Positions 16,016-24,036 of a DNA stretch of 64,000 nucleotides are shown in pieces. The translations under genes were made by a program, and so were the position numbers. Under the pieces are notes generated by a model. The model searched no databases, had not been told where the DNA came from, and saw nothing but the letters and a program-made list of their open reading frames with translations. Numbering within the stretch: the first letter of the stretch is position 1; each line of letters opens with the position of its first letter. The DNA is taken from assembly GCF_014750685.1 (NCBI RefSeq), contig NZ_JAAXGE010000007.1, positions 1 through 64,000 of the forward strand, read 5' to 3'. This DNA comes from Bacteroides sp. GM023 (GTDB taxonomy: Bacteria > Bacteroidota > Bacteroidia > Bacteroidales > Bacteroidaceae).

Positions 16016-17205
16016 CTAAAAATGTAAAAGTCAAACAGTTACTGTATGTTATTTACCTGTTGGTACTCCTGACAGTTGGCGGAAAATTGAAGGCACAGAT
16101 AGTTGAGAAACATAGGATTGGTTTGGACATTCGTCCGGGCTATGTTGTTCCGACAAACAGTTTTCTTGAAGGAGATAATTTGCAGCAGAAAATCATCGAA
16201 CAATCGCTCTCTCTGCATCTGAAGTATGCTTTCCAGTTTAGTAAAGATTCCAATTTGGGCAGGATGTATCCTCATGCCTATCAGGGAATCGGTGTTTCGT
16301 ACAATACTTTCTACTGCCCTGCTGAATTAGGGAACCCGGTGACGGTATATGCCTTTCAAGGGGCACCCATAGTACGACTTTCGTCTCGTCTGTCGTTTGA
16401 TTATGAGTGGAATTTCGGAGCATCTTTCGGCTGGAAGAAATATGACGAACAATATAATCCACAGAATGAGGTTATCGGTTCTAAAATCAATGCTTATATC
16501 AACCTGGGATTTCTACTGAACTGGCAGTTTCATCCGCAATGGAAACTTGCGGCAGGTGTAGACTTCACGCATTTTTCTAATGGAAATACTCATTATCCTA
16601 ATGGAGGACTCAATATCATCGGTGGGAGAGTCGGTATTGTACGTACTTTTGGCGATACAGATAATACGTCCGAAGGAAGAGTTCCCAAACGATTGTTCAT
16701 AAAGCCACACGTCAGCTATGATTTGGTGTTGTATGGCGCAACTCGCAAAAGGGGATTCGTTAAAGACAATGTGCCGAGTTTGGTGCCCGGTTCGTTTGGT
16801 ATCGCAGGGCTCAATTTTGCTCCGATGTATAATTTCAATAACTATTTCCGGGCGGGACTTTCTATGGATGCGCAGTATGACGAAAGTGCTAATATCAAGG
16901 ATTATAAACTGGAAGGAAGCTATTCGGACGATTTAAAGTTTCATCGTCCTCCTTTCCGTGAGCAATTTGCGGTGGGGCTGTCCCTTCGTGCAGAACTGGT
17001 GATGCCGATTTTCTCAATCAATGCCGGATTTGGACGAAACTTGATAGGTAGTGGAGAGGATACGAAAGGTTTCTATCAGATTCTGGCTCTTAAGACTTAC
17101 GTCACCCGCCATTTGTTTCTGCATGTAGGATACCAGTTGAGAGAGTTCAAAGACCCTAATAATCTGATGTTGGGGATAGGATATAGATTCCATGATAAGA
17201 GGTAA
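16012..17205 (+). CDS. PagL/acyloxyacyl-hydrolase-like outer-membrane protein
   Basis: The 397 residues have a signal peptide (cleavage after about LKAQ, residue 29) and a beta-barrel pattern ending GIGYRFHDKR. The segment DFTHFSNGNTHYPNGGLN (184-201) carries the His-x-Ser signature (His187, Ser189) of lipid A 3-O-deacylase PagL and related acyloxyacyl hydrolases. At the position expected for the catalytic Glu the protein has Asn201, so activity is uncertain. The barrel is longer than PagL (about 170 residues). It overlaps the preceding lipoprotein gene by 4 bp. Lipid A or phospholipid remodelling is the family role; a structural role is also possible. Confidence 0.65.
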   Translation: MTKNVKVKQLLYVIYLLVLLTVGGKLKAQIVEKHRIGLDIRPGYVVPTNSFLEGDNLQQKIIEQSLSLHLKYAFQFSKDSNLGRMYPHAYQGIGVSYNTFYCPAELGNPVTVYAFQGAPIVRLSSRLSFDYEWNFGASFGWKKYDEQYNPQNEVIGSKINAYINLGFLLNWQFHPQWKLAAGVDFTHFSNGNTHYPNGGLNIIGGRVGIVRTFGDTDNTSEGRVPKRLFIKPHVSYDLVLYGATRKRGFVKDNVPSLVPGSFGIAGLNFAPMYNFNNYFRAGLSMDAQYDESANIKDYKLEGSYSDDLKFHRPPFREQFAVGLSLRAELVMPIFSINAGFGRNLIGSGEDTKGFYQILALKTYVTRHLFLHVGYQLREFKDPNNLMLGIGYRFHDKR

Positions 17206-17277
17206 GCGAGTAATATTCGTTGTGTGGAATACTTTTTTTTGTAATTTTGTTCCGGATTGATAATGAGATAGTTTGCT

Positions 17278-18006
17278 ATGTTACAAAAAACAAAAGGAAT
17301 AGTCCTGCATACGTTAAAATATAATGATACGTCCATCATTGTAGATATGTACACGGAATTGTCCGGTAGGGCTTCTTTCCTTGTAGCAGTACCTCGTTCG
17401 CGAAAGGCGGCAGTAAAGTCCGTCCTATTCCAACCGTTGTCTTTTATTGAATTTGAAGCAGATTACAGACCGAATACGACTCTCTATCGTGTGAAGGAAG
17501 CGAAATCTTTTTATCCTTTTTCTTCCATTCCTTATGACCCGTACAAGTCTGCGATGGCACTTTTCCTTGCGGAGTTCCTTTACCGTGCTATCCGGGAAGA
17601 AGCTGAAAACCGTCCCTTGTTTGCCTATCTTCAACATTCTATTATCTGGCTGGATGAGTGTGGCGAGGGTTTTGCCAATTTCCATTTAGTTTTCCTGATG
17701 CGTCTTTCCCGCTTTTTGGGACTTTATCCCAATCTCGAAGATTATCATACCGGCGATTATTTCGACTTGCTGAATGCCTGCTTCACTTCGATTCGTCCCC
17801 AACTACATTCATCTTATATCAAGCCCGATGAGGCCGGGCGTCTTCGCCGACTGATGCGCATGAATTATGAGACGATGCATCTTTTCGGTCTGAGCCGTGC
17901 GGAACGTACCCGATGCCTGACAACCATAAATGATTATTATAGCCTGCATTTGCCGGACTTCCCGGCTTTAAAATCACTGGAAGTACTGAAGGAATTATTT
18001 GACTAA
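17278..18006 (+). CDS. recO: DNA repair protein RecO
   Basis: Recombination mediator that helps load RecA onto SSB-coated single-stranded DNA (RecFOR pathway) and anneals strands. The 242 residues have the N-terminal OB fold (about 1-80: KTKGIVLHTLKYNDTSIIVDMYTELSGRASFLV) and the helical C-terminal domain (FLAEFLYRAIREEAENRPLFAYLQ). The four-cysteine zinc cluster of some RecO proteins is not present. It starts about 70 bp after the PagL-like gene and is followed by palindrome array B. Confidence 0.9.
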   Translation: MLQKTKGIVLHTLKYNDTSIIVDMYTELSGRASFLVAVPRSRKAAVKSVLFQPLSFIEFEADYRPNTTLYRVKEAKSFYPFSSIPYDPYKSAMALFLAEFLYRAIREEAENRPLFAYLQHSIIWLDECGEGFANFHLVFLMRLSRFLGLYPNLEDYHTGDYFDLLNACFTSIRPQLHSSYIKPDEAGRLRRLMRMNYETMHLFGLSRAERTRCLTTINDYYSLHLPDFPALKSLEVLKELFD

Positions 18007-18042
18007 GGCTGCTAAAGTCCGCCATCCCTGGGGATAGTTTCT

Positions 18043-18204
18043 GTTTCCCGGCTCTGAACACTTTGTTTCAAGCTGCTGAACATTTTGTTTCAAGGCTTGA
18101 AACAATTAGTTTCCCCGGTATGAAACTGTTTGTTTCTCGGTGTGAAACACTTTGTTTCCCGGCATGAAACAAACAGTTCCAACGGATGAAACTGTTTCTG
18201 AAAC
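18043..18204. repeat. Palindrome array B: seven GTTTC-N7-GAAAC units, 22-bp period
   Basis: Seven near-palindromic units begin at 18043, 18065, 18087, 18109, 18132, 18154 and 18176, steps of 22 bp with one of 23. Each is about 17 bp (GTTTC, 7 nt, GAAAC) plus a 5-nt linker; a short GTTTCTGAAAC follows at 18194. The array lies between the convergent ends of recO and yqeY, right after the recO stop. The same unit recurs at 60495-60614. Confidence 0.85.
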
Positions 18205-18220
18205 TATTTGATAAAAAAAT

Positions 18221-18262
18221 AAGGTGACAATAGAAAGCACGCAGCCCTTCTATTATCACCTT
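18221..18262. terminator. Hairpin between recO and yqeY
   Basis: AAGGTGACAATAGAA (18221-18235) pairs with TTCTATTATCACCTT (18248-18262), 14 of 15 bases, around a 12-nt loop. Further copies of the TATTGTCAC/GTGACAATA motif follow at about 18275-18283 and 18321-18337. The position between convergent genes suggests transcription termination for one or both. The rest of the gap to 18376 holds nothing else I recognise. Confidence 0.5.
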
Positions 18263-18376
18263 ATTATCACTGTCTATTGTCACTCTAAGATTGCTGATTA
18301 CCAATGGGATGGCTTGAAAAAGTGACAAGTGACAATAAAAACAGCATGAAACTCTTTGTGTAGAGTCGTTGGGAAG

Positions 18377-18826
18377 TTATCCCAAAAGTTCTTTCACTTT
18401 TGCGGAGATGGCACGTCCTTCTGCAAGGCCGGCCAACTTCTTGGAAGCAACTCCCATCACTTTACCCATATCCTTACCGCTGGTAGCACCTACCTCGGCG
18501 ATGATTTCCTTCAATGCAGCTTCCAGTTCTTCGGCAGACATTTGTTTCGGCAAGAATTTTTCCATAACGGCTACCTGACCCAATTCCACGTCAGCCAAGT
18601 CCTGACGACCCTGTCCGATATAGATTTCAGCAGAATCTTTTCCTTGTTTTACCAGTTTCTGAATGATTTTGAGTGCTGCATCATCTGTCAGTGTATCATT
18701 AGCTCCCGGAGCAGTCTTTGCTTCCAGGAAAAACTTCTTTATATTTCTCAAAGTTTCCAAGGCAACTTTGTCTTTTGCCTTCATTGCGGTTTTAATGTCT
18801 TCGCTGACTTGTTCGAATAAATCCAT
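18377..18826 (-). CDS. yqeY: GatB/YqeY-domain protein
   Basis: The 149 residues match the stand-alone YqeY family throughout (MDLFEQVSEDIKTAMKAKDKVALETLRNIK, then EIYIGQGRQDLADVELGQVAVMEKFLPKQMS and GATSGKDMGKVMGVASKKL). The same helical domain forms the tail of GatB in the Glu-tRNA-Gln amidotransferase, where it contacts tRNA. The free-standing protein is thought to have a tRNA-linked role, but its reaction is not established. It lies 93 bp after ftsZ on the same strand and is probably read from the end of the dcw operon. Confidence 0.9.
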   Translation of the reverse strand: MDLFEQVSEDIKTAMKAKDKVALETLRNIKKFFLEAKTAPGANDTLTDDAALKIIQKLVKQGKDSAEIYIGQGRQDLADVELGQVAVMEKFLPKQMSAEELEAALKEIIAEVGATSGKDMGKVMGVASKKLAGLAEGRAISAKVKELLG

Positions 18827-18883
18827 ATCTTTATCTAATTTACAATAACATATTAATTTAAAAACACGAGAGTGGCTATCTTC

Positions 18884-18917
18884 CTCCTTCTCCTTGGGAG
18901 AGGGTCGGGGAGAGAGT
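18884..18917. repeat. Purine/pyrimidine spacer repeat after ftsZ
   Basis: A C/T-rich then G/A-rich stretch (TCCTTCTCCTTGGGAGAGGG and on) forms a short imperfect hairpin between the ftsZ stop and the yqeY start. It looks like a dispersed spacer element rather than coding DNA. Function is unknown. Confidence 0.35.
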
Positions 18918-18919
18918 TC

Positions 18920-20230
18920 TTAGAACGTAATCACTCCGTTGTCATCTGTCGCTTCTTCCGTCGCTACTTCTTCTTCAAGAGCCGCTTTCGTGCGAATCTT
19001 AGTCAGAGTCGTCTTATCGCGCATATACGTAGGAGAATCCTCTACCATGGCGATGATGTCGTCGTTGTCCAAGTCTTCCGTGTTGAAGAGATAGATGTGT
19101 CGGCGTTTGCGGAGACTCTTGCTTCCGATGTTGCTGGCACTTTCGCCGTATGCCTTGCGGATACGTTCCTTGTTCTTCTCTTTCTCTTCTTCCAGTTGCA
19201 ACTGGCGTTCTTCCTCTTCCTGACTGCGTGCTGCATGCAGGCTGTCCATACCGGGAACGTCTTCTACACCGAATCCGGTTGCCAATACGGTAATCTTCAC
19301 TCTTGACTCCAGGGAATTGTCGATGGCAACACCCCAGATTACTTCCACACCTTCGCGGAATTTGCTCATGAACTCGTGTATCTCGTTCATTTCCTCCATC
19401 ATCAGTTCCGACGATGGGCAGAAAGATACGTTCAGCATTACCTTCTTGGCGTTGAAGATATCGTTATTATTGAGCAATGGAGAATGGAGGGCGTCGTCGA
19501 TGGCCTTGGTGACACGGTTCTCTCCTTCGCCGAATCCGGTACTCATGATGGCAACCCCACCATCTTTCAGGATGGTCTTGACATCGGCAAAGTCCAGGTT
19601 GACCGTACCACGCATGGTGATAATCTCGGCAATGCTTTTGGCGGCAATGGAGAGGGTATCATCAGCTTTGCCGAAGGCGTTCATAAAGGTAAGGTCGGCA
19701 TATATTTCGCGCAGGCGTTCGTTGTTGATAACCAGCAGGGCATCAACGTGCTGGGCGATGCGTTCCACGCCGTCCAGTGCCTGGATGATTTTCTTTTCTC
19801 CTTCGAAGATAAAGGGGATGGTGACGATACCGACAGTCAGGATATCCATTTCCTTCGCGATGCGGGCAATGACAGGGGCGGCTCCGGTTCCGGTTCCTCC
19901 TCCCATTCCGGCGGTGATGAATACCATCTTGGTGCCGTCGTTCAGTTGGCTTTTGATATCTTCTATACTTTCTTCGGCGGCGTCGCGTGCCCGTTCGGGA
20001 CGGTTGCCGGCTCCAAGTCCTTGGGTGATGCTACGGCCCAGTTGCAGTTTCACCGGGACGGGTGATTCGGCTAATGCCTGGTTGTCCGTGTTGCAAAGAA
20101 CGAACGTTACATCATGGATACCTTCCCGGTACATGTGGTTTACAGCGTTACCACCACCACCACCTACACCAATCACTTTGATGATCTTCGGTGAATCTGT
20201 CGGGAAATCGAATTGTACTATCTCGTCCAT
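18920..20230 (-). CDS. ftsZ: Cell division protein FtsZ
   Basis: Tubulin-like GTPase that forms the division ring. The 436 residues contain the nucleotide-binding loops VIGVGGGGGNAVN (about 19-31) and the tubulin signature GGGTGTG (110-116), and the T7 synergy loop region NLDFADVKTILKDGG. After about residue 330 comes a long charged linker (EEEERQLQLEEEKEKNKERIRKAYGES) and a tail ending DDNGVITF. The E. coli-type conserved C-terminal peptide is not obvious, as is usual in Bacteroidetes. It is the last division gene of the dcw run and follows ftsA by 55 bp. Confidence 0.97.
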   Translation of the reverse strand: MDEIVQFDFPTDSPKIIKVIGVGGGGGNAVNHMYREGIHDVTFVLCNTDNQALAESPVPVKLQLGRSITQGLGAGNRPERARDAAEESIEDIKSQLNDGTKMVFITAGMGGGTGTGAAPVIARIAKEMDILTVGIVTIPFIFEGEKKIIQALDGVERIAQHVDALLVINNERLREIYADLTFMNAFGKADDTLSIAAKSIAEIITMRGTVNLDFADVKTILKDGGVAIMSTGFGEGENRVTKAIDDALHSPLLNNNDIFNAKKVMLNVSFCPSSELMMEEMNEIHEFMSKFREGVEVIWGVAIDNSLESRVKITVLATGFGVEDVPGMDSLHAARSQEEEERQLQLEEEKEKNKERIRKAYGESASNIGSKSLRKRRHIYLFNTEDLDNDDIIAMVEDSPTYMRDKTTLTKIRTKAALEEEVATEEATDDNGVITF

Positions 20231-20285
20231 ATCTTGATTGAATTATGAATTACAAAATTATGAGTTACAAGCTGTGCTCCGGGAA

Positions 20286-21740
20286 TTATTTCATATCGTC
20301 GTCGGAGAAGATTTCTTTCGTCAGCGAGTCAATCTTGCGCTGAATCCAGCTCGGGCCAGCTTCTCTTTTCCGTCTTTCCTTCTCTTCTTTCTCCTTCTGC
20401 TTACGGAGCTTTTCCGCTTCTTTGGCTGCTATTTTCGCTTCCCGTTCCTCCTCCTCTTTTTTGAGTCGGGCGATGCGGGCTTGCTCTTTCAGTTCCTGGT
20501 CGTCCTCAAACATATCTACCGTTTTGTGGACTTCCACTGGTTCCGGTCTGGAAGTCGTCGGAGTGGGAGCAGGCTGCGGAGCGGTTTCTGTCAGGCAGCA
20601 GTTTTGGTTTCCTTCAAACAGAAGTCCGAACAGGGTGTTTTGCGAACCGTCTTTTTTCAGGATATTGCTTGGGGCATGAACCGTGTTGCGAGGAAGTTTC
20701 GCCATCCGTATTTTCTCTACTTTACTGCGTTTGCGCAGCATTTCTTCGATATTCTTCAGATTGGCGGTTCCTCCTGTCAGGATGATTCCTGCCAGCAGTT
20801 TGTCATCAAAACCGGATAGCTGTACCTGGTTCCACACGTTGGCGATGATTTCTTCGGCACGGGCTTCGATGATATTGTTGAGGTCGGCTACTTTGAGGGT
20901 ACGGCTGTCGTCGTCCAGTTTGCAGGTAGCTTCTTCTTGTTCCGGGTCTTCCTCGTAGAGGGCGTCACCATAGGCTTTCTTCAGGCGTTCCGCTTCTTCT
21001 TCCTCCATTTGCAGGGTGGTGATGTCGCGCGTGATGCTGTTGCCACCTAGCGGCAGTACGGTCAGGAAGCGGAGAATGTTGTTCTTGTAAACAGAGATGG
21101 TGGTCGTGTCAGCGCCGAGGTCGATGAGTGCGCAACCCGAACGGCGTTCGCTTTCCGTCAATACGGCGTTGGCTGTAACGAGTGGAGCAATCAGTTGGTC
21201 GGCAATGTCGATTTTAGCCTGTTGGAAACAGTGTTCCAGGTTCTTACGTACGGAAGCGCGGGCAACGATATTGAGGAAGCGGCCTTCGATATGGCTTCCT
21301 ACCAGTCCGACGGGATTGGCTTGCAGGTTATTGCCTACCTTATATTCCTGTGGCGCTACGTCCAGTATATCCATATCGACCACCGGGATGGCGATATTCT
21401 CGTCACCGATAGCGCTTACGAGCTCTTCCGATATGATGGCTTCATCTTCCAGGTCGCGACTTACTACGTTGCGGACTGTGCGGAGTGACTGTCCGCCGAT
21501 GCCTACATATACTTTGGCAATTGAGTTTTTCAACTCACCTTCCAGTCTGTTGATGATAGAAGTAAGGCTTTGTGCCGTCTTGTCCAGGTTAAAGATTACT
21601 CCCTTACGGATGAACGTAGAAGAGTCTTCCTGGGCATATGCCAATACCTGCATACTTCCGTCACTGTTCTTTCTTCCGGCCACACCGGTTATCTTCGATG
21701 AACCAAGTTCAATAGCGGCGATAAATTCTGTTGTTGCCAT
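20286..21740 (-). CDS. ftsA: Cell division protein FtsA
   Basis: Actin-fold protein that tethers FtsZ filaments to the membrane. The 484 residues show the actin-like core (AAIELGSSKITGVAG at about 8-22, GCALIDLGADTTTISVY near 200, GIILTGGTANLKNIEEML near 330). A Bacteroidetes-specific Glu/Lys-rich linker follows (about 420-460). The C-terminal amphipathic stretch PSWIQRKIDSLTKEIFSDDD should be the membrane-targeting helix. It lies between ftsQ and ftsZ in the standard order. The 78-bp spacer to ftsQ is made of low-complexity repeats. Confidence 0.95.
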   Translation of the reverse strand: MATTEFIAAIELGSSKITGVAGRKNSDGSMQVLAYAQEDSSTFIRKGVIFNLDKTAQSLTSIINRLEGELKNSIAKVYVGIGGQSLRTVRNVVSRDLEDEAIISEELVSAIGDENIAIPVVDMDILDVAPQEYKVGNNLQANPVGLVGSHIEGRFLNIVARASVRKNLEHCFQQAKIDIADQLIAPLVTANAVLTESERRSGCALIDLGADTTTISVYKNNILRFLTVLPLGGNSITRDITTLQMEEEEAERLKKAYGDALYEEDPEQEEATCKLDDDSRTLKVADLNNIIEARAEEIIANVWNQVQLSGFDDKLLAGIILTGGTANLKNIEEMLRKRSKVEKIRMAKLPRNTVHAPSNILKKDGSQNTLFGLLFEGNQNCCLTETAPQPAPTPTTSRPEPVEVHKTVDMFEDDQELKEQARIARLKKEEEEREAKIAAKEAEKLRKQKEKEEKERRKREAGPSWIQRKIDSLTKEIFSDDDMK

Positions 21741-21743
21741 CTC

Positions 21744-21812
21744 TTTATTTACAATTTAATTATTTACAATTTACTATTTAGAGAGACTTGTCACTCATCA
21801 CTCATAATCTAT
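21744..21812. repeat. Low-complexity spacer between ftsQ and ftsA
   Basis: TATTTACAATTTA-type direct repeats (21744-21780) are followed by repeated TCACTCATCACTC and ACTCATCACTC units (about 21789-21812). Similar TTTACAATTTACTAT repeats occur at 30257-30294 in the same operon. Confidence 0.5.
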
Positions 21813-21818
21813 TACTCA

Positions 21819-22556
21819 TCACTCTCTCTTCGTGCAGATAATTTGGTTACTGAACTCGAGGTTGATGCGTGAATACTTGTTCCAGCCTACCTGGTTGAGT
21901 CCTTTCTTATAGAATTCTTTCAGGCGTGCCAGTTTGTTTTCAAAGTTTTCCAGTTTGCCTAGATAGATAAGGTGGTCGCCTACACGCGGCACTAATTCGA
22001 TACTGCGGTCGGACAGCACATGAATTTGTTCTATCTGGGCATCCCAAAACTTATTGTTATGCAAAAATACACCAAACTTATATAAATCCTTCATTGCAAA
22101 CGACTTTTCTACGTTTCCGGTGACAATTACCCGGTGCGCGACGCATTTTGCTTCCGGTGGCATGACGGTTCCTTTGTTGTCGAGGTAGTAATTCTCGCCG
22201 TTGGCACTCATCACCCGCAGGATGGGGATACGCTGTGTCACCTCCACGCAGACTTTACCGCTTGGGGTTTTGTAACATTCTGCTTCATCAATCAACGGAT
22301 GCTTGCTTAGCTCCCGTTCCAACGACTTGGTGGAGATGCGCTCCATCTTTTTCCCGATAGGATAGATGCCTTTATGCTGAAGGATACCTTTCAGTTCGTC
22401 CTTGGTGATGAAGCCGGCGTAAGCGGTATCCTTGATAACCAGTTCCATGTCACGGCAGGTCTGGTCGGCAGGCTTGCGGTTGAAGGCGCTGATAGCTACG
22501 ACGAGGTAGGCTATAAGCACCAGCATGACGATGGACAGAAGGATTCTCTTTACCAT
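21819..22556 (-). CDS. ftsQ: Cell division protein FtsQ
   Basis: Bitopic membrane protein of the divisome that bridges FtsZ-associated and septal peptidoglycan-synthesis components. The 245 residues have one N-terminal transmembrane helix (about 4-24, RILLSIVMLVLIAYLVVAISA), a POTRA-like region (about 40-110, GFITKDELKGILQHKGIYPIGKKMERIS) and the FtsQ beta domain (about 110-240, ending INLEFSNQIICTKRE). Its position directly after murC (5 bp) and before ftsA is the conserved dcw order. Confidence 0.9.
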   Translation of the reverse strand: MVKRILLSIVMLVLIAYLVVAISAFNRKPADQTCRDMELVIKDTAYAGFITKDELKGILQHKGIYPIGKKMERISTKSLERELSKHPLIDEAECYKTPSGKVCVEVTQRIPILRVMSANGENYYLDNKGTVMPPEAKCVAHRVIVTGNVEKSFAMKDLYKFGVFLHNNKFWDAQIEQIHVLSDRSIELVPRVGDHLIYLGKLENFENKLARLKEFYKKGLNQVGWNKYSRINLEFSNQIICTKRE

Positions 22557-22561
22557 AAGCT

Positions 22562-23938
22562 TTATCGGTTTTCGAGGATTTTACAAATCCCGGGGACATA
22601 GTTGTCGATGTCTCCGGCTCCCAAAGTTATTAATACTTCAATGTTTTTATCTTTCAGAATGTTCAGTATATCTTCCTTTTTGCACATACTTTTTTCGATG
22701 CCGGGGCGTAGATTGTCATAGATTAACTGACTGGTGACGCCGGGAATCGGTGCTTCACGTGCCGGGTAGATGTCTACAAGGATTACTTCATCGAGCAGCG
22801 AGAGGCTGTCGGCAAAGTCCTGGTAGAAGTCACGCGTACGAGTGTAAAGATGCGGCTGGAAGATGGCTGTGATTTTCTTGTCTTTGTAAAGCTCACGCAT
22901 AGACAGCACGCTCTGTTTGATTTCAGAGGGGTGGTGTGCGTAGTCGCTTAGGAAGACAATGCGGTCGTTCTTGATTTTGAAATCGAACCGGCGGTCTACT
23001 CCGCGGAAACTGGCCATTCCTCTTTTGATTTCCTCGGCAGTCACTCCGTTCAGGTATGCCAGTGCCATGGCAGCTACGCCATTCTCTATGTTGATGCTTA
23101 CCGGAACTCCCAGTTGGATGTCGTTGATACGGGTGTCCGGGGCTACAAAGTCAATGAATATTTCTCCGTTGCCGATGCGGATGTTCTCTGCGTGGAAATC
23201 TCCTTCGTCACGTGAATAGGTATAGACACGTACGCCGGGCTGTACTTTCGGTTGTAGGGAGATGCCTTTGCGGATAATCAGTGCGCCACCCGGTTGGATA
23301 AGGGTGGTGTAGTGCTCGAAACTTTCCAGGTAGGCTTCCGCTGTTCCGTAGATGTCGAGGTGGTCCGGGTCTGTCGAGGTGATGACAGACATAAATGGAG
23401 ACAACCAGTGAAAAGAGCGGTCGAACTCGTCTGCTTCGATTACCGTATAAGGACTTTCCTGGGAAAGCAGCAGGTTGGTTCCGTAATTCTTCGAGATTCC
23501 TCCGAGGAAGGCGGTACATTCTACGTGTGACTGGTGAAACAGATGGGCTGTCATGGTAGACGTGGTAGTCTTGCCATGAGTACCTGCCACGCATAATCCT
23601 TTGCTCGAATGGGTAATCGTTCCCAATACCTGGGCGCGTTTCTGTATTTCGAATCCGTTGTTGCGGAAATAGACTAATTCTTCGTGTTCCTGCGGAACGG
23701 CGGGAGTAAATATGACGAGGGTGCTTTCCTTGTCTTTGCAGGCTTCCGGAATCAGGTCGACGTTTTCTTCGTAATGTATTTGTGCGCCTTCGGCGATTAG
23801 TGTTTCAGTCAATGGAGTGGGCGTGCGGTCGTATCCTGCCACTACTTTGCCTTTGAAGAGAAAGTAGCGTACAAGCGCACTCATACCGATGCCGCCGGCA
23901 CCAACGAAGTAGACTGATTTTATTGTTTCGATATTCAT
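22562..23938 (-). CDS. murC: UDP-N-acetylmuramate--L-alanine ligase
   Basis: Cytoplasmic Mur ligase that adds L-alanine to UDP-MurNAc using ATP. The 458 residues have the N-terminal Rossmann UDP-binding domain (YFVGAGGIGMSALVRYFL, about 9-26), the ATP loop GTHGKTTTSTMTAHLF (about 118-133), the central-domain motif EADEFDRSFHWLSP and the C-terminal domain (FLSDYAHHPSEIK near 329). In the usual Bacteroides order it directly follows murG. Here an HNH-nuclease gene and a 33-codon reading frame intervene, and the latter's stop overlaps the murC start codon. Confidence 0.96.
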   Translation of the reverse strand: MNIETIKSVYFVGAGGIGMSALVRYFLFKGKVVAGYDRTPTPLTETLIAEGAQIHYEENVDLIPEACKDKESTLVIFTPAVPQEHEELVYFRNNGFEIQKRAQVLGTITHSSKGLCVAGTHGKTTTSTMTAHLFHQSHVECTAFLGGISKNYGTNLLLSQESPYTVIEADEFDRSFHWLSPFMSVITSTDPDHLDIYGTAEAYLESFEHYTTLIQPGGALIIRKGISLQPKVQPGVRVYTYSRDEGDFHAENIRIGNGEIFIDFVAPDTRINDIQLGVPVSINIENGVAAMALAYLNGVTAEEIKRGMASFRGVDRRFDFKIKNDRIVFLSDYAHHPSEIKQSVLSMRELYKDKKITAIFQPHLYTRTRDFYQDFADSLSLLDEVILVDIYPAREAPIPGVTSQLIYDNLRPGIEKSMCKKEDILNILKDKNIEVLITLGAGDIDNYVPGICKILENR

Positions 23939-24036
23939 TGATAAGTAGTCTCTAATTTTGTAATTAACTTTGTGAAATATTCATCTATCTTTGGGCGTAA
24001 TTCTATGCTCTCTTCTTGAGTATTAGTTAGCACCAT
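23935..24036 (-). CDS. Possible small reading frame bridging the HNH gene and murC
   Basis: A 33-codon frame starts with an ATG inside the end of the HNH gene (14-bp overlap) and stops with a TGA sharing 4 bp with the murC start (ATGA). The peptide is acidic-helical in pattern (TQEESIELRPKIDEYFTKLI). It could be a real small gene, a device that carries ribosomes on to murC after the HNH insertion, or the remnant of a longer restriction-modification gene. I recognise no family. Confidence 0.3.
   Translation of the reverse strand: MVLTNTQEESIELRPKIDEYFTKLITKLETTYQ

Noticed and set aside
18043..18204. CRISPR array
   Set aside because: Regular 22-bp repeats are present, but the unit is itself a palindrome with a 5-nt linker. 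There are no 30-nt-class unique spacers and no cas genes in the window.
19317..20237. 306-codon open frame on the plus strand opposite ftsZ
   Set aside because: It is an antisense shadow of ftsZ, serine/proline-rich with no recognisable domain. ftsZ on the other strand is unambiguous.
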